Positions 1 to 6,224 of a stretch of DNA of 7,152 nt are shown in pieces. Numbering within the stretch: position 1 is the first letter of the stretch; each line of letters opens with the position of its first letter. A program made the position numbers and the translations under genes. Source of the DNA: an uncultured Bacilli bacterium (lineage in GTDB: Bacteria > Bacillota_I > Bacilli_A > RF39 > UBA660); the NCBI GenBank assembly GCA_949840855.1, contig CATKYP010000042.1:1-7152 (forward strand), read 5' to 3'. The notes under the pieces were generated by a model. The model saw nothing but the letters and a program-made list of their open reading frames with translations, did no database searches and was not told the origin of the DNA.

Positions 1-36
1 TTTCTCTGCTAATTCTTCAATATCATATTTCTTCAT
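1..36 (-). CDS. 5' end of an unidentified gene (partial, runs off the window)
   Basis: Twelve codons are visible, reading MKKYDIEELAEK, beginning with ATG at 36-34 and staying open to the window edge. A GGAG Shine-Dalgarno core lies at 49-46, nine bases before the ATG, and a plausible promoter lies just upstream. These support a real start despite the short visible length. The visible part is charged and hydrophilic, so there is no signal peptide or membrane segment in it. It is too short to assign to a family. It follows the DinD-like remnant on the same strand but appears to have its own promoter. Confidence 0.5.
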   Translation of the reverse strand, partial: MKKYDIEELAEK

Positions 37-55
37 AAATTCACACTCCAACCTA

Positions 56-86
56 ATTATATATTAAAAAATGTAATTAATGTTAA
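56..86 (-). promoter_or_regulatory. Candidate sigma-A promoter for the gene leaving the window
   Basis: On the minus strand TTAACA (86-81) is one mismatch from the -35 consensus. It is followed by overlapping -10 candidates: TATATA (63-58, 17-bp spacer) and a perfect TATAAT (61-56, 19-bp spacer). The predicted RNA start would fall near position 50, only about 14 bases before the ATG at 36, so the ribosome-binding site would lie at the very 5' end of the message. The tight fit and the A+T-rich background keep confidence moderate. Confidence 0.4.
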
Positions 87-96
87 ATATGTGAAT

Positions 97-362
97 TTAC
101 TCATTAATTTTACTTTCTATTTTTTGTTGTTCGTGGGCATATTGATAATGGAGTGCATTGTCTTTAGAAATTGCAGATTTCTTTGTTGCATTTTCATAAG
201 ACTTTCTGGCATCTTTTGCACCTCTCCTCCTTTTTTTGCTACTTTCAAGTTTTCTTTCAATCCTTTAGGATGTTCACTTCTTGCTATATCACGAGTAGCA
301 ATTTCACCTAAATCTGTTAAAAGAACCTCGATATCTGTCATATTATCTCTTAAAGATTCTTT
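97..362 (-). pseudogene. 3' remnant of a DinD/BRO-like phage antirepressor gene, 5'-truncated and frameshifted
   Basis: Reading leftwards from 362, one frame gives KESLRDNMTDIEVLLTDLGE and continues through IATRDIA and KGLKENLKVAKKGGEV. This resembles the C-terminal region of clostridial proteins annotated as DinD or BRO-type antirepressors (family recognised from memory). Near 222-219 (GAGGTGC) the similarity moves to another frame, which continues GAKDARKSYENATKKSAIS and then DNALHYQYAHEQQKIESK, ending at TAA 99-97. Restoring one base after GAG-GT would give GGEVAKDARK, so a single-base deletion is the simplest explanation. The expected N-terminal BRO/KilA-type DNA-binding part is absent: the similarity begins within 3 bp of the kinase stop codon. 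In the unshifted frame alone, an ATG at 341 would encode 74 residues with a scrambled second half. I therefore call this a decayed fragment. The frameshift and truncation are visible directly; the family name is less certain. Confidence 0.68.
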
Positions 363-364
363 TC

Positions 365-1363
365 TTAAAATTTTATAATGCTATTTTTAGGAAATATTAT
401 CTTTACTTCAGTATATTTATATTGTATAGAATCAATTTTCAAACTTAATCCTAGTTTTTTACATAATTTGTTTGATAAATAAAGTCCCATTCCTGTTGCA
501 TATTCTTTTTTTCTATTAACTCCAGTAAAACCTTTTTCACACACTCTAATTAAGTCTGATTTACTAATACCACATCCATTATCTCTTATTGTCAAAATAA
601 CATTGTTTTTATTATTTTTACTTGATATTTCTATCAATTTATCTTTCTTATCCAAATATTTCATACTATTTTGAATAATTTGTGATAATATGAACACTAT
701 CCATTTTTCATCTGCATAAATTTTATTATCTAAATTATGAAGATCTAATCTAATCTTTTTATTTAAAATGTAATTTCTATATTTCATAACTACACTATGC
801 ACTACTTCTTCAAGATTAAGTTCTGTAACAAAATAATCTTTTTCAGTATTGTTGCTTCGAGCATAAAAAAGGATTTGTTCTGTTAGTTCATTTATTTTAT
901 CTATTTCACTTTTTAATTGAAAATCTTGATTATTATCAAAAGTCAAAGATAATGCAGCAATCGGAGTTTTTATCTCGTGAACAAAACTCTCTATGTATTC
1001 TTGATAATCTAAAAAATCTTTTTCCATTATGCTTATTTTATCAAGCATACCTTTACAAGCCTGTTTCAAAGCATAATAGTATGCTTTATTTTCCAAGTTA
1101 AGTGGCTTCTTTAATATTTCTGCTATTAAATACTTTTCTTCTAAATTATCTACTAATGACACAATTTTTTTATATTTTCTTAAATTAAAAATATAAACTA
1201 TAAATAAATAGGCTATAACTAATGTTATTAGCAATATAATTGTTAGAATTATGTAATAAATTGGAATATTTGTTAAATATAAAATTCCAGTAGTTATTGC
1301 TATAAAGATTATTTGAAATATTATAAAGGAAAATTTTTCTTCTAAAAATGCTGCAAATTTCAT
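365..1363 (-). CDS. bceS-like: BceS-type intramembrane-sensing histidine kinase
   Basis: This 332-residue membrane kinase should autophosphorylate on a histidine and pass the phosphate to the adjacent response regulator. Two transmembrane helices (about 11-31 and 36-58) are joined by only a few residues around TNIPI, so there is almost no extracellular sensor domain, the hallmark of kinases that listen through a partner ABC transporter. The H-box FVHEIKTP places the phospho-acceptor at His129. The ATPase domain shows an N-box (QNSMKYL, Asn232), a G1 box (DNGCG, 261-265), GFTG (278-281) and a G2 box (GMGL, 291-294), so all catalytic elements are present. Length and architecture are normal for the BceS/GraS group. 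Its ATG overlaps the regulator stop codon (ATGA, 4 bp), indicating translational coupling, and a GAGGAAAGG-like ribosome site lies inside the end of the regulator gene. The 3' end directly abuts a DinD-like gene scrap. The peptide sensed cannot be read from the sequence. Confidence 0.93.
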   Translation of the reverse strand: MKFAAFLEEKFSFIIFQIIFIAITTGILYLTNIPIYYIILTIILLITLVIAYLFIVYIFNLRKYKKIVSLVDNLEEKYLIAEILKKPLNLENKAYYYALKQACKGMLDKISIMEKDFLDYQEYIESFVHEIKTPIAALSLTFDNNQDFQLKSEIDKINELTEQILFYARSNNTEKDYFVTELNLEEVVHSVVMKYRNYILNKKIRLDLHNLDNKIYADEKWIVFILSQIIQNSMKYLDKKDKLIEISSKNNKNNVILTIRDNGCGISKSDLIRVCEKGFTGVNRKKEYATGMGLYLSNKLCKKLGLSLKIDSIQYKYTEVKIIFPKNSIIKF

Positions 1364-2019
1364 AGAATAAAACCCTTTCCTCTAACATTTTTTATCAAAT
1401 CATCTATTCCAATTTCTTTGGCTTTTTTTCTTAATCTAGTTATATTAACCATTAAAATATTTTCATCTAAATAATACTTATCATTCCATAATTTATCTAG
1501 TAATTCTTCCTTTGTGATAACTCGCTTATCATTCATAAAGAAATAATATAAAATTCTAAATTCATTTCGAGTTAATTCTACTTCCATATCTCCCTTTTTG
1601 AGTAACGATAAATGAAGATCAAGTATATAACCATTTTTACTTATCTCTTTATAATTTTTAGGATTCGATAGGTTAATGGCTCTTTTTATTTTCTCTAATA
1701 AAATCATAGTGTCATAAGGTTTGGTAATGAAGTCTATTCCTCCAACTTCAATGCTCATTAGTTCATCTTTTGTTGTATCTCGGCTAGTAACAAATATTAC
1801 TGGAATATTTTTATCTAATTTAATTTGTTTACATATAAGAAATCCATTTTGAAAAGGGAGATTTATATCAAGCAAAATCAAATCTGAATTATAATTATCG
1901 AGTTCCCCACAAATATTTTCAAAATTCTCTATAAGTAATACTTCATACTTATTTTGCTTTAATAATTTTTCTAATTCTTCTCTGATTTTACTATCATCTT
2001 CAATTATTGCTATTTGCAT
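1360..2019 (-). CDS. bceR-like: BceR-type (OmpR/PhoB family) response regulator
   Basis: This 219-residue cytoplasmic transcription factor is the cognate partner of the kinase encoded immediately downstream. The receiver domain (about 1-115) has the acidic pair Asp8-Asp9, the phospho-acceptor Asp51 in LLDINLP, Thr78/Ser79 in the VTS motif and Lys100 in TKPY, so it should be phosphorylatable. The C-terminal winged-helix domain (about 125-219) contains RNEFRILYYF and the recognition-helix region ENILMVNITRLRKK, ending in the usual RGKGF wing. Start choice is clear: ATG at 2019 follows a strong GAGGGAGG site (2033-2026) with a six-base spacer. Only 21 bp separate it from the permease stop, and it overlaps the kinase start by 4 bp, so all are probably co-transcribed. 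Its likely target is the TTACA-N4-TGTAA operator at 4823-4836, which would make the operon autoregulated; that link is inferred. Confidence 0.93.
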   Translation of the reverse strand: MQIAIIEDDSKIREELEKLLKQNKYEVLLIENFENICGELDNYNSDLILLDINLPFQNGFLICKQIKLDKNIPVIFVTSRDTTKDELMSIEVGGIDFITKPYDTMILLEKIKRAINLSNPKNYKEISKNGYILDLHLSLLKKGDMEVELTRNEFRILYYFFMNDKRVITKEELLDKLWNDKYYLDENILMVNITRLRKKAKEIGIDDLIKNVRGKGFIL

Positions 2020-2040
2020 TATTAACCTCCCTCTAAACTA

Positions 2041-4017
2041 TTAGACTTCTTTTATATTTCTTTTAAAACTAAAATATGTGGCAATATAATATATTGCATA
2101 AATCACTAAAAATTCTACAAGTGTTCCTATAAAATAAGATAAATAAATCGTATTACTATCAAGCATTATTTTATAAATGTTATTTATTGGTATGATTAAG
2201 CAAAGGTTAAGTATAATTGGATATACAACAGGAATACCAAATAGTATTAACAACTGCTTTCGTATAGTTTTAAAAATATTCTCATCTCGCACTCCTAGAT
2301 TACTCAAAACTTTATATCTATACTTATACTTATTAGAATCACTCAATGATTGAATAGCAATTATAGTTCCAACACTTGCTATAAAAATAAATGCCATATA
2401 AATACAAATTGTTGAAATTATCATAGTCATTGTATTTGTTTCTTCGATAAGTTCTCCTTTTACAACTACATTATAGTAAGTATCATCTTCCTCCCCATTT
2501 TCATCTATATAAGTCATATATTCTTTTAGTCTTGTTTTCATTTTTTCTTTTAATTCTGTTTTTGTTTTTTCTTTTGTATTTACTACTAAATGACTTGTAT
2601 CTATTTCTAAACCAGATACTGCACTATCTGGTACGACAATATTATAATACTCGTTTGATATTCTTGCCCAATATCCGTTTGTCGTAAAATCTTTTAATTT
2701 CAATTCAGTTCCATTTGACAACATTATTTTATCTGGCATTATATTATTCATATCATTTTTAAAGCGAATTTCAGAAAGTACGACACATTCCTGCTGATTT
2801 AAACTTATTTTTTCCTGTCCCCTTAATTCTAGCAGTCTATTATAATCGCTTAATCGTATAACTGGATCAAACAATCTTTCATCACTTTCATAGTCGGATA
2901 TTGGGGTAGATTTTAAAATTGTTGCTGTTTTATCTTTATAAATATCATAAATAAAATCATTTTTTAGTGTATAGTCTTCTTTAATAATATCCAGATAATC
3001 CTTTAAGTGTTCTTTTCTATCCGTAACTGCAATATCAAAAGGCGAATTTGCATCTATCTGATAATCATATAATCCTTTATTTAAACTAGATATATTTAAA
3101 AATAATATAGCCAGAGTAATAAGCATAGATAATGTTCCAAATACAAACCCAAGCGTCTTTGCTTTTGCACTAAATGTCCTTGCTATAAATAGATTATCTT
3201 TACTATACTTTATTTTCTTATTTTTTAAGACAACAGATAATATAAAATCTCCTACACTAATCATAACTCCATATATACTTATAATTAAAAGGACAAAACA
3301 TATTAAAATTATGTTCATAATGCTAGAATCTTGGAAAACTTGTGGCTTTAATTTCATATTCCACAAAAATAAAGCAATAATTCCTAAAGCAACACTTAAT
3401 AAAAATATAATGTTTCTATGTTTTTTGGATTTTGTTATTTTCTTTTCATTTTGTTTTTCTAGTGTTAATAAATCGTTAATTGATGATTTCTTCATTCTTC
3501 TATTTGCACGCCATAATACTAGAAGATAAATGAGTGCAAAATAAATAAAAAGCAAAACAAATGATTTTATATTTAAGTTAATAAATATTGCTTGAGGAAG
3601 TTCAAGTAACTTTACTATAAAAATAGATAGAAATTGACTTATAGCAAATCCTATTGGCATAGACACGAGAAGTGCCACAAATCCCAAGAGTAAACTCTCT
3701 AAAAGAAACATTTTATTTATTTTTCTTTTTTTGATACCAAGTAATGAGTAGATTCCAAACTCTTTACTTCTTTTTTCAAATATAAATTTTGTTGTATAAT
3801 TAATTAAAAAACAAATTACTCCTAAAACAATAGCATTTATACCATACATTATATATTGAAAAGTATATAATCCCTGTGATAATTTCATTACTTCTTCAGA
3901 AGTTGAAATTAAGTTAAGGGCAAAAATTAGCGAAAAAGATATAATGATTGTTATTAAATATATTGCATAATCTCTGGCACTTCTTTTAACATTTCTTACT
4001 GCTAATTTACCTAACAT
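2041..4017 (-). CDS. bceB-like: BceB-type ABC transporter permease (FtsX family) for antimicrobial peptides
   Basis: This 658-residue membrane protein is the permease partner of the upstream ATPase. Ten hydrophobic segments can be picked out, at about 18-37, 55-75, 105-130, 150-170, 203-220, 233-258, 288-310, 530-556, 586-610 and 625-648. An extracellular domain of roughly 218 residues (311-529) lies between helices 7 and 8. This topology and size are diagnostic of BceB/VraG-like permeases, in which the large loop is tied to peptide recognition and signalling to the kinase. The FtsX-type cytoplasmic motif after helix 2 is clear (KEFGIYSLLGIKKRKI, about 85-100). The extracellular domain carries a Lys/Glu-rich, probably amphipathic stretch (482-499) and an acidic patch near 505-512. 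The start ATG at 4017 lies inside the end of the ATPase gene (11-bp overlap) behind AGGAGGTGAT, and a TAG just upstream excludes a longer start. The coding region ends with tandem stops TAA-TAG. No truncation is seen. Confidence 0.95.
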   Translation of the reverse strand: MLGKLAVRNVKRSARDYAIYLITIIISFSLIFALNLISTSEEVMKLSQGLYTFQYIMYGINAIVLGVICFLINYTTKFIFEKRSKEFGIYSLLGIKKRKINKMFLLESLLLGFVALLVSMPIGFAISQFLSIFIVKLLELPQAIFINLNIKSFVLLFIYFALIYLLVLWRANRRMKKSSINDLLTLEKQNEKKITKSKKHRNIIFLLSVALGIIALFLWNMKLKPQVFQDSSIMNIILICFVLLIISIYGVMISVGDFILSVVLKNKKIKYSKDNLFIARTFSAKAKTLGFVFGTLSMLITLAILFLNISSLNKGLYDYQIDANSPFDIAVTDRKEHLKDYLDIIKEDYTLKNDFIYDIYKDKTATILKSTPISDYESDERLFDPVIRLSDYNRLLELRGQEKISLNQQECVVLSEIRFKNDMNNIMPDKIMLSNGTELKLKDFTTNGYWARISNEYYNIVVPDSAVSGLEIDTSHLVVNTKEKTKTELKEKMKTRLKEYMTYIDENGEEDDTYYNVVVKGELIEETNTMTMIISTICIYMAFIFIASVGTIIAIQSLSDSNKYKYRYKVLSNLGVRDENIFKTIRKQLLILFGIPVVYPIILNLCLIIPINNIYKIMLDSNTIYLSYFIGTLVEFLVIYAIYYIATYFSFKRNIKEV

Positions 4018-4771
4018 TGCCTACATCACCTCCTAGTAATGTAAGCACATCAATAATTTCATCAAAAAACTCTTTTCTTGTTTTTTCTCCTTTTACGATT
4101 TCATTAAAAATCTTCCCATCTTTTAAGAATAGCACTCTTTCACAAAAACTAGCAGAAAGAGAATCGTGTGTAACCATCAAAATTGTTGCTTTTAATTCTT
4201 TGTTCATTTCTTTCATAGTTTCTAGTAAGACCCTAGAAGATTTACTATCTAATGCTCCAGTAGGCTCATCTGCAAGAATAATTTTAGGATTATTGATTAA
4301 AGCCCTAGCACAAGCACATCTTTGCTTTTGTCCTCCCGATACTTCATAAGGAAATTTTTTTAATATATCACTTATTCCTAATCTCGCTGCTATTGATTCC
4401 ACTTTTTTATCAATATCTTTTATGTCCTCTTTATTTACAATTAAAGATAGTGCTATGTTTTCTTCGATAGTCATTGTGTCTAGCAAATTAAAATCTTGAA
4501 AGATAAAGCCTAAATTATCTTTTCTAAAATCGGCTAATTCATCTTCCTTAATTTTTGTTATTTCAATACCACCAATAGTTATAAATCCACTTGTTGGTAC
4601 ATCAATAGTTGAAATGCAATTAAGAAGTGTTGTTTTTCCACTTCCACTTGCCCCCATAATAGCAACAAATTCTCCCTCATCTATATTGAATGAGATTCCA
4701 TCTACTGCTTTTGTAATATTGGTATTTATACCATAATATTTTTTTAGATTTTCTAGTTTTAAAACTTCCAT
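4007..4771 (-). CDS. bceA-like: BceA-type ABC transporter ATP-binding subunit
   Basis: This 254-residue cytoplasmic ATPase of the LolD/MacB/BceA group should energise the adjacent FtsX-type permease. Numbered from the chosen start, it has Walker A GASGSGKTT (40-48), Q-loop Gln92 in FIFQDFNLLD, signature VSGGQ (144-148), Walker B IILADEP (164-170), D-loop GALD (172-175) and switch His202 in VTHD. All catalytic elements are intact and the length is normal. I chose ATG at 4771 because AAAGGAGAA lies at 4786-4778 with a six-base spacer. An in-frame TTG at 4792 would add seven residues but places the ribosome site inside the gene, and it lies upstream of the RNA start expected from the promoter at 4794-4822. 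It is the first gene of the four-gene module and overlaps the permease by 11 bp. Confidence 0.95.
   Translation of the reverse strand: MEVLKLENLKKYYGINTNITKAVDGISFNIDEGEFVAIMGASGSGKTTLLNCISTIDVPTSGFITIGGIEITKIKEDELADFRKDNLGFIFQDFNLLDTMTIEENIALSLIVNKEDIKDIDKKVESIAARLGISDILKKFPYEVSGGQKQRCACARALINNPKIILADEPTGALDSKSSRVLLETMKEMNKELKATILMVTHDSLSASFCERVLFLKDGKIFNEIVKGEKTRKEFFDEIIDVLTLLGGDVGNVR
4025..4034 (-). promoter_or_regulatory. Full-consensus ribosome-binding site for the permease
   Basis: AGGAGGTGAT is a full-length complement to the 3' end of 16S rRNA. It lies within the last codons of the ATPase gene, where it encodes part of LLGGDVGN. It ends seven bases before the permease ATG at 4017. 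The 11-bp gene overlap together with this unusually complete site suggests efficient, coupled translation of the two transporter subunits. Confidence 0.85.
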
Positions 4772-4793
4772 ATCTAATTCTCCTTTTAGCAAT

Positions 4794-4822
4794 ATTATAT
4801 CGCTTGGATCTTTAAATAAAAA
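4794..4822 (-). promoter_or_regulatory. Probable activator-dependent promoter of the Bce-type operon
   Basis: A perfect -10 hexamer TATAAT occupies 4799-4794 on the minus strand. Seventeen bases upstream the -35 position (4822-4817) reads TTTTTA, a poor match, as expected for a promoter that needs an activator. The inverted repeat at 4836-4823 directly abuts it. The RNA would begin near 4787, giving a leader of about 16 bases with the ribosome site at its 5' end. Hexamer and spacing are visible; promoter function is inferred. Confidence 0.6.
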
Positions 4823-4836
4823 TTACAGTTTTGTAA
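4823..4836. promoter_or_regulatory. Candidate BceR-type operator, inverted repeat TTACA-N4-TGTAA
   Basis: The plus strand reads TTACA GTTT TGTAA, a perfect 5-bp inverted repeat with a 4-bp spacer. It matches TNACA-N4-TGTAA, the binding consensus I remember for BceR-like regulators of Bce-type transporters. It lies immediately upstream of the -35 position of the promoter for the operon that encodes a BceR-like regulator, which is where an OmpR-family activator could contact RNA polymerase. Recognition by the regulator at 1360-2019 is inferred. Confidence 0.7.
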
Positions 4837-4873
4837 GTAAATTTTTTAAATATTAGAATTAGATTGTTTTAAT

Positions 4874-4879
4874 ATTATA
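4874..4879 (-). promoter_or_regulatory. Second TATAAT in the gap upstream of the Bce-type operon (weak candidate)
   Basis: A second perfect TATAAT, in the same 9-base context TATAATATT as the main -10, lies 80 bp upstream of it. No good -35 sits at 16-18 bp: the sequence there begins CACTTT, although TTGAAA occurs with a 13-bp spacer. It might serve as a basal promoter for the operon, but in such A+T-rich DNA it may be chance. Nothing else in the gap 4793-4911, beyond the operator, the main promoter and the boundary repeat, looks functional. Confidence 0.2.
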
Positions 4880-4887
4880 TATATTTG

Positions 4888-4909
4888 CCCACTTTCAAAG
4901 TGTAATTTG
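4888..4909 (-). repeat. Boundary element copy A (after the GNAT gene)
   Basis: This 22-bp minus-strand segment begins two bases after the GNAT stop codon. It contains the perfect 13-bp palindrome CACTTTGAAAGTG (4902-4890). It matches copy B (5460-5439) at 18 of 22 positions and copy C (6246-6225) at 17 of 22, counted by eye. Unlike B and C it does not sit directly before a start codon. Confidence 0.5.
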
Positions 4910-4916
4910 AATTACA
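4901..4916. repeat. Palindrome overlapping the GNAT stop codon
   Basis: TGTAATT-TG-AATTACA is a perfect 7-bp inverted repeat with a 2-bp centre that includes the GNAT stop codon (4914-4912). No T-run follows on either strand and the two-base loop is too tight for a full stem, so it is not a standard terminator. It places TGTAA and TTACA in the opposite arrangement to the operator at 4823-4836, and AATTACAGTT recurs at 4821-4830 and 4910-4919. Confidence 0.4.
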
Positions 4917-5430
4917 GTTCAATTAAATAAATGTCTGCTAGTTCACCTTCAAATTCAAAACTTCTTTCTAATTTTCCACCATTTTTTACAATAGTCTTTA
5001 TTGAAGGAATATTATCTCTTTCAACTGATAAATGCAATTCTTTTAAACCAATTTCTTTTGCATATTTTAATAGCAACCTCAACATTTCGGTAGCATAACC
5101 TTTTTTTCTTTGACTTGGTCTAACACTATAACCACTATTACCAAAATCTTTTAAAAATTCATTTAAAGTATGTCTTAAATCAATTATTCCTATAATTTTA
5201 TTATCTTCTTCTCTAATTGCAAAAAAGGTATCGGTCAAAACCCAGTTTGGATCAACTGTTTCAATTTTAGAATTATTATTTACTTTTTCTAACCATTCTT
5301 CATAAGAATTAATTTTATCAAATAATTCGCTACCATTTATAATTAACTCGTTATTGTCAAAATGCTCTTGTCTATAATCTAATGCTTCACTTTTTAATTC
5401 TATTGTTGGTCTTACTAATTTAATATTCAT
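4912..5430 (-). CDS. GNAT-family N-acetyltransferase
   Basis: This 172-residue cytoplasmic protein should transfer an acetyl group from acetyl-CoA to an amine; the acceptor is unknown. The acetyl-CoA pyrophosphate-binding motif A is clear at about 101-117: GYSVRPSQRKKGYATEML, with the R/Q-x-x-G-x-A loop (Q107-RKKGYA-A113). It is followed by VERDNIPSIKTIVKNGGK (137-154), where Asn140 and Ser143 occupy the usual motif B positions. The N-terminus (KLVRPTIELKSEALDY) and the PNWVLTDTFFAIREEDNKIIG region resemble the group annotated as predicted acetyltransferase COG3981, not aminoglycoside or streptothricin resistance enzymes. Length is normal for a single-domain GNAT. Start choice: ATG at 5430 has only a weak ribosome site (AAAGTGAG, 5446-5439), and the start fits the family N-terminus. 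Near copies of a 22-bp element lie immediately before the start and after the stop. It may be co-transcribed with the CPBP gene upstream (50-bp gap), but no terminator or strong promoter decides this. Confidence 0.88.
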   Translation of the reverse strand: MNIKLVRPTIELKSEALDYRQEHFDNNELIINGSELFDKINSYEEWLEKVNNNSKIETVDPNWVLTDTFFAIREEDNKIIGIIDLRHTLNEFLKDFGNSGYSVRPSQRKKGYATEMLRLLLKYAKEIGLKELHLSVERDNIPSIKTIVKNGGKLERSFEFEGELADIYLIEL

Positions 5431-5438
5431 CTTTTCAA

Positions 5439-5460
5439 CTCACTTTCAATTTATAATTTG
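5439..5460 (-). repeat. Boundary element copy B (before the GNAT gene)
   Basis: This 22-bp minus-strand segment ends eight bases before the GNAT start and includes its weak ribosome site (AAAGTGAG). It matches copy A at 18 of 22 positions. The left arm of the central palindrome is degenerate here (AAATT in place of CACTT), so the palindrome is lost. A TATAAA at 5455-5450 inside it could be a -10 hexamer, but the matching -35 is poor (AATGAT). Confidence 0.45.
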
Positions 5461-5480
5461 TCATCACTATGTATCATTTA

Positions 5481-6224
5481 TTAGGTACTATTAGATATTT
5501 TCTTTTTGTTTTTAAATAATATAATAGCCACTATACTAAAAAACATTATAACAATATTATTATTTTTCACTGGTGCTAAAAAACATACATTAAAAATCAT
5601 ATGCAATAGTGCAACAGAAAATATATTTTCATAAACATAATATAGAACTCCCAAAATTATCGAAATAAGCATAGTCCAAATAGAAAGATACAATATATCT
5701 AATATAGGTAATGAATTTCTAATTAACCACATTGGAATATGCCAAATTGTCCAAATAACACCAACAAATATAATAACTTTAATTTTTTTATTTTTAGTAA
5801 AAAGATTTCTTAACAGAAAGCCTCTCCAAGCAATTTCTTCAATCAAAGCAGTTATAAATAAATATACACAATTTATTAAAAATACCACCATTGAATCTGT
5901 AAATAAATCAATTTTTCCAAAAAATGAATAAAAGAAAGTAGTTACAATACCAACTAAAGCAATAATCATACATATAAAAAGTTCTTTTAACGATACTTTC
6001 TTAAAGTTGCCTATTAGAAATTTTTTTAAATTTTGCTCACAAAGTATAAATATAATAGAAACTAATGCTGGCATAATAACAAAAAAGTATTTTAAATATG
6101 TTAGCATATTTGGAAATTCTATTCCAAGTTTTTTAAGCATCATTGGAGTATAACACAAGAAAGAAAAAACATAAACTATAAAAATCCATAATGCTATCCT
6201 TATTTTATCTTTTATTATAATCAC
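5481..6224 (-). CDS. CPBP (CAAX/Abi) family intramembrane metalloprotease
   Basis: This polytopic membrane protein of 247 residues belongs to the CPBP family related to Rce1. Members include CAAX-type proteases and bacteriocin-immunity proteins. All three signature motifs are present: EEIAWRG (Glu129, Glu130, Arg134), FVGVIWTIWH (153-162, ending in His162) and HMIFN (His208, Asn212), so the metal site looks intact. About seven to eight hydrophobic segments are visible and the length is typical. The start is unusual. The only canonical in-frame start before the first membrane helix is GTG at 6224, bounded upstream by a TAA at 6233-6231, and it lies inside the Shine-Dalgarno-like sequence GAGGTGAT (6227-6220). 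That site is spaced correctly for an in-frame ATA at 6215-6213, which would give 244 residues. The gene may start at GTG, use a rare start codon, or carry a damaged ATG. It lies 18 bp after the small DUF7662-like gene. The substrate is unknown. Confidence 0.88.
   Translation of the reverse strand: MIIIKDKIRIALWIFIVYVFSFLCYTPMMLKKLGIEFPNMLTYLKYFFVIMPALVSIIFILCEQNLKKFLIGNFKKVSLKELFICMIIALVGIVTTFFYSFFGKIDLFTDSMVVFLINCVYLFITALIEEIAWRGFLLRNLFTKNKKIKVIIFVGVIWTIWHIPMWLIRNSLPILDILYLSIWTMLISIILGVLYYVYENIFSVALLHMIFNVCFLAPVKNNNIVIMFFSIVAIILFKNKKKISNST

Noticed and set aside
97..365. Terminator for the four-gene operon
   Set aside because: I found no stable hairpin followed by a T-run on the minus strand between the kinase stop and the next gene; the transcript may read into the remnant.
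91..378. Plus-strand open frame of 95 codons
   Set aside because: It lies opposite the DinD-like remnant, whose minus-strand frames show clear protein-like similarity; the plus translation is a Phe/Ser/Cys-rich shadow with no ribosome site.
1185..1388. Minus-strand open frame of 67 codons
   Set aside because: It is an Asn/Tyr/Ser-rich out-of-frame reading of the kinase's membrane region and overlaps the end of the regulator gene.
3311..3529. Plus-strand open frame of 72 codons
   Set aside because: It is antisense to a membrane region of the permease, with a Phe-rich shadow composition and no supporting start signal.
4017..4349. Plus-strand open frame of 110 codons
   Set aside because: It is antisense to the conserved Walker B and signature regions of the ATPase gene; the open frame is a by-product of that conserved coding sequence.
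4772..4792. Upstream TTG start for the ATPase
   Set aside because: The ribosome site AAAGGAGAA lies inside this extension and is spaced for ATG 4771, and the expected RNA start (near 4787) is downstream of the TTG.
4888..4916. Rho-independent terminator after the GNAT gene
   Set aside because: There are two adjacent palindromes, but loops are one to two bases, stems are A+T-rich and no T-run follows.
4912..5430. Antibiotic-modifying acetyltransferase
   Set aside because: Only general GNAT motifs are visible and the N-terminal pattern resembles the broad COG3981-type group, so a resistance role is not supported.
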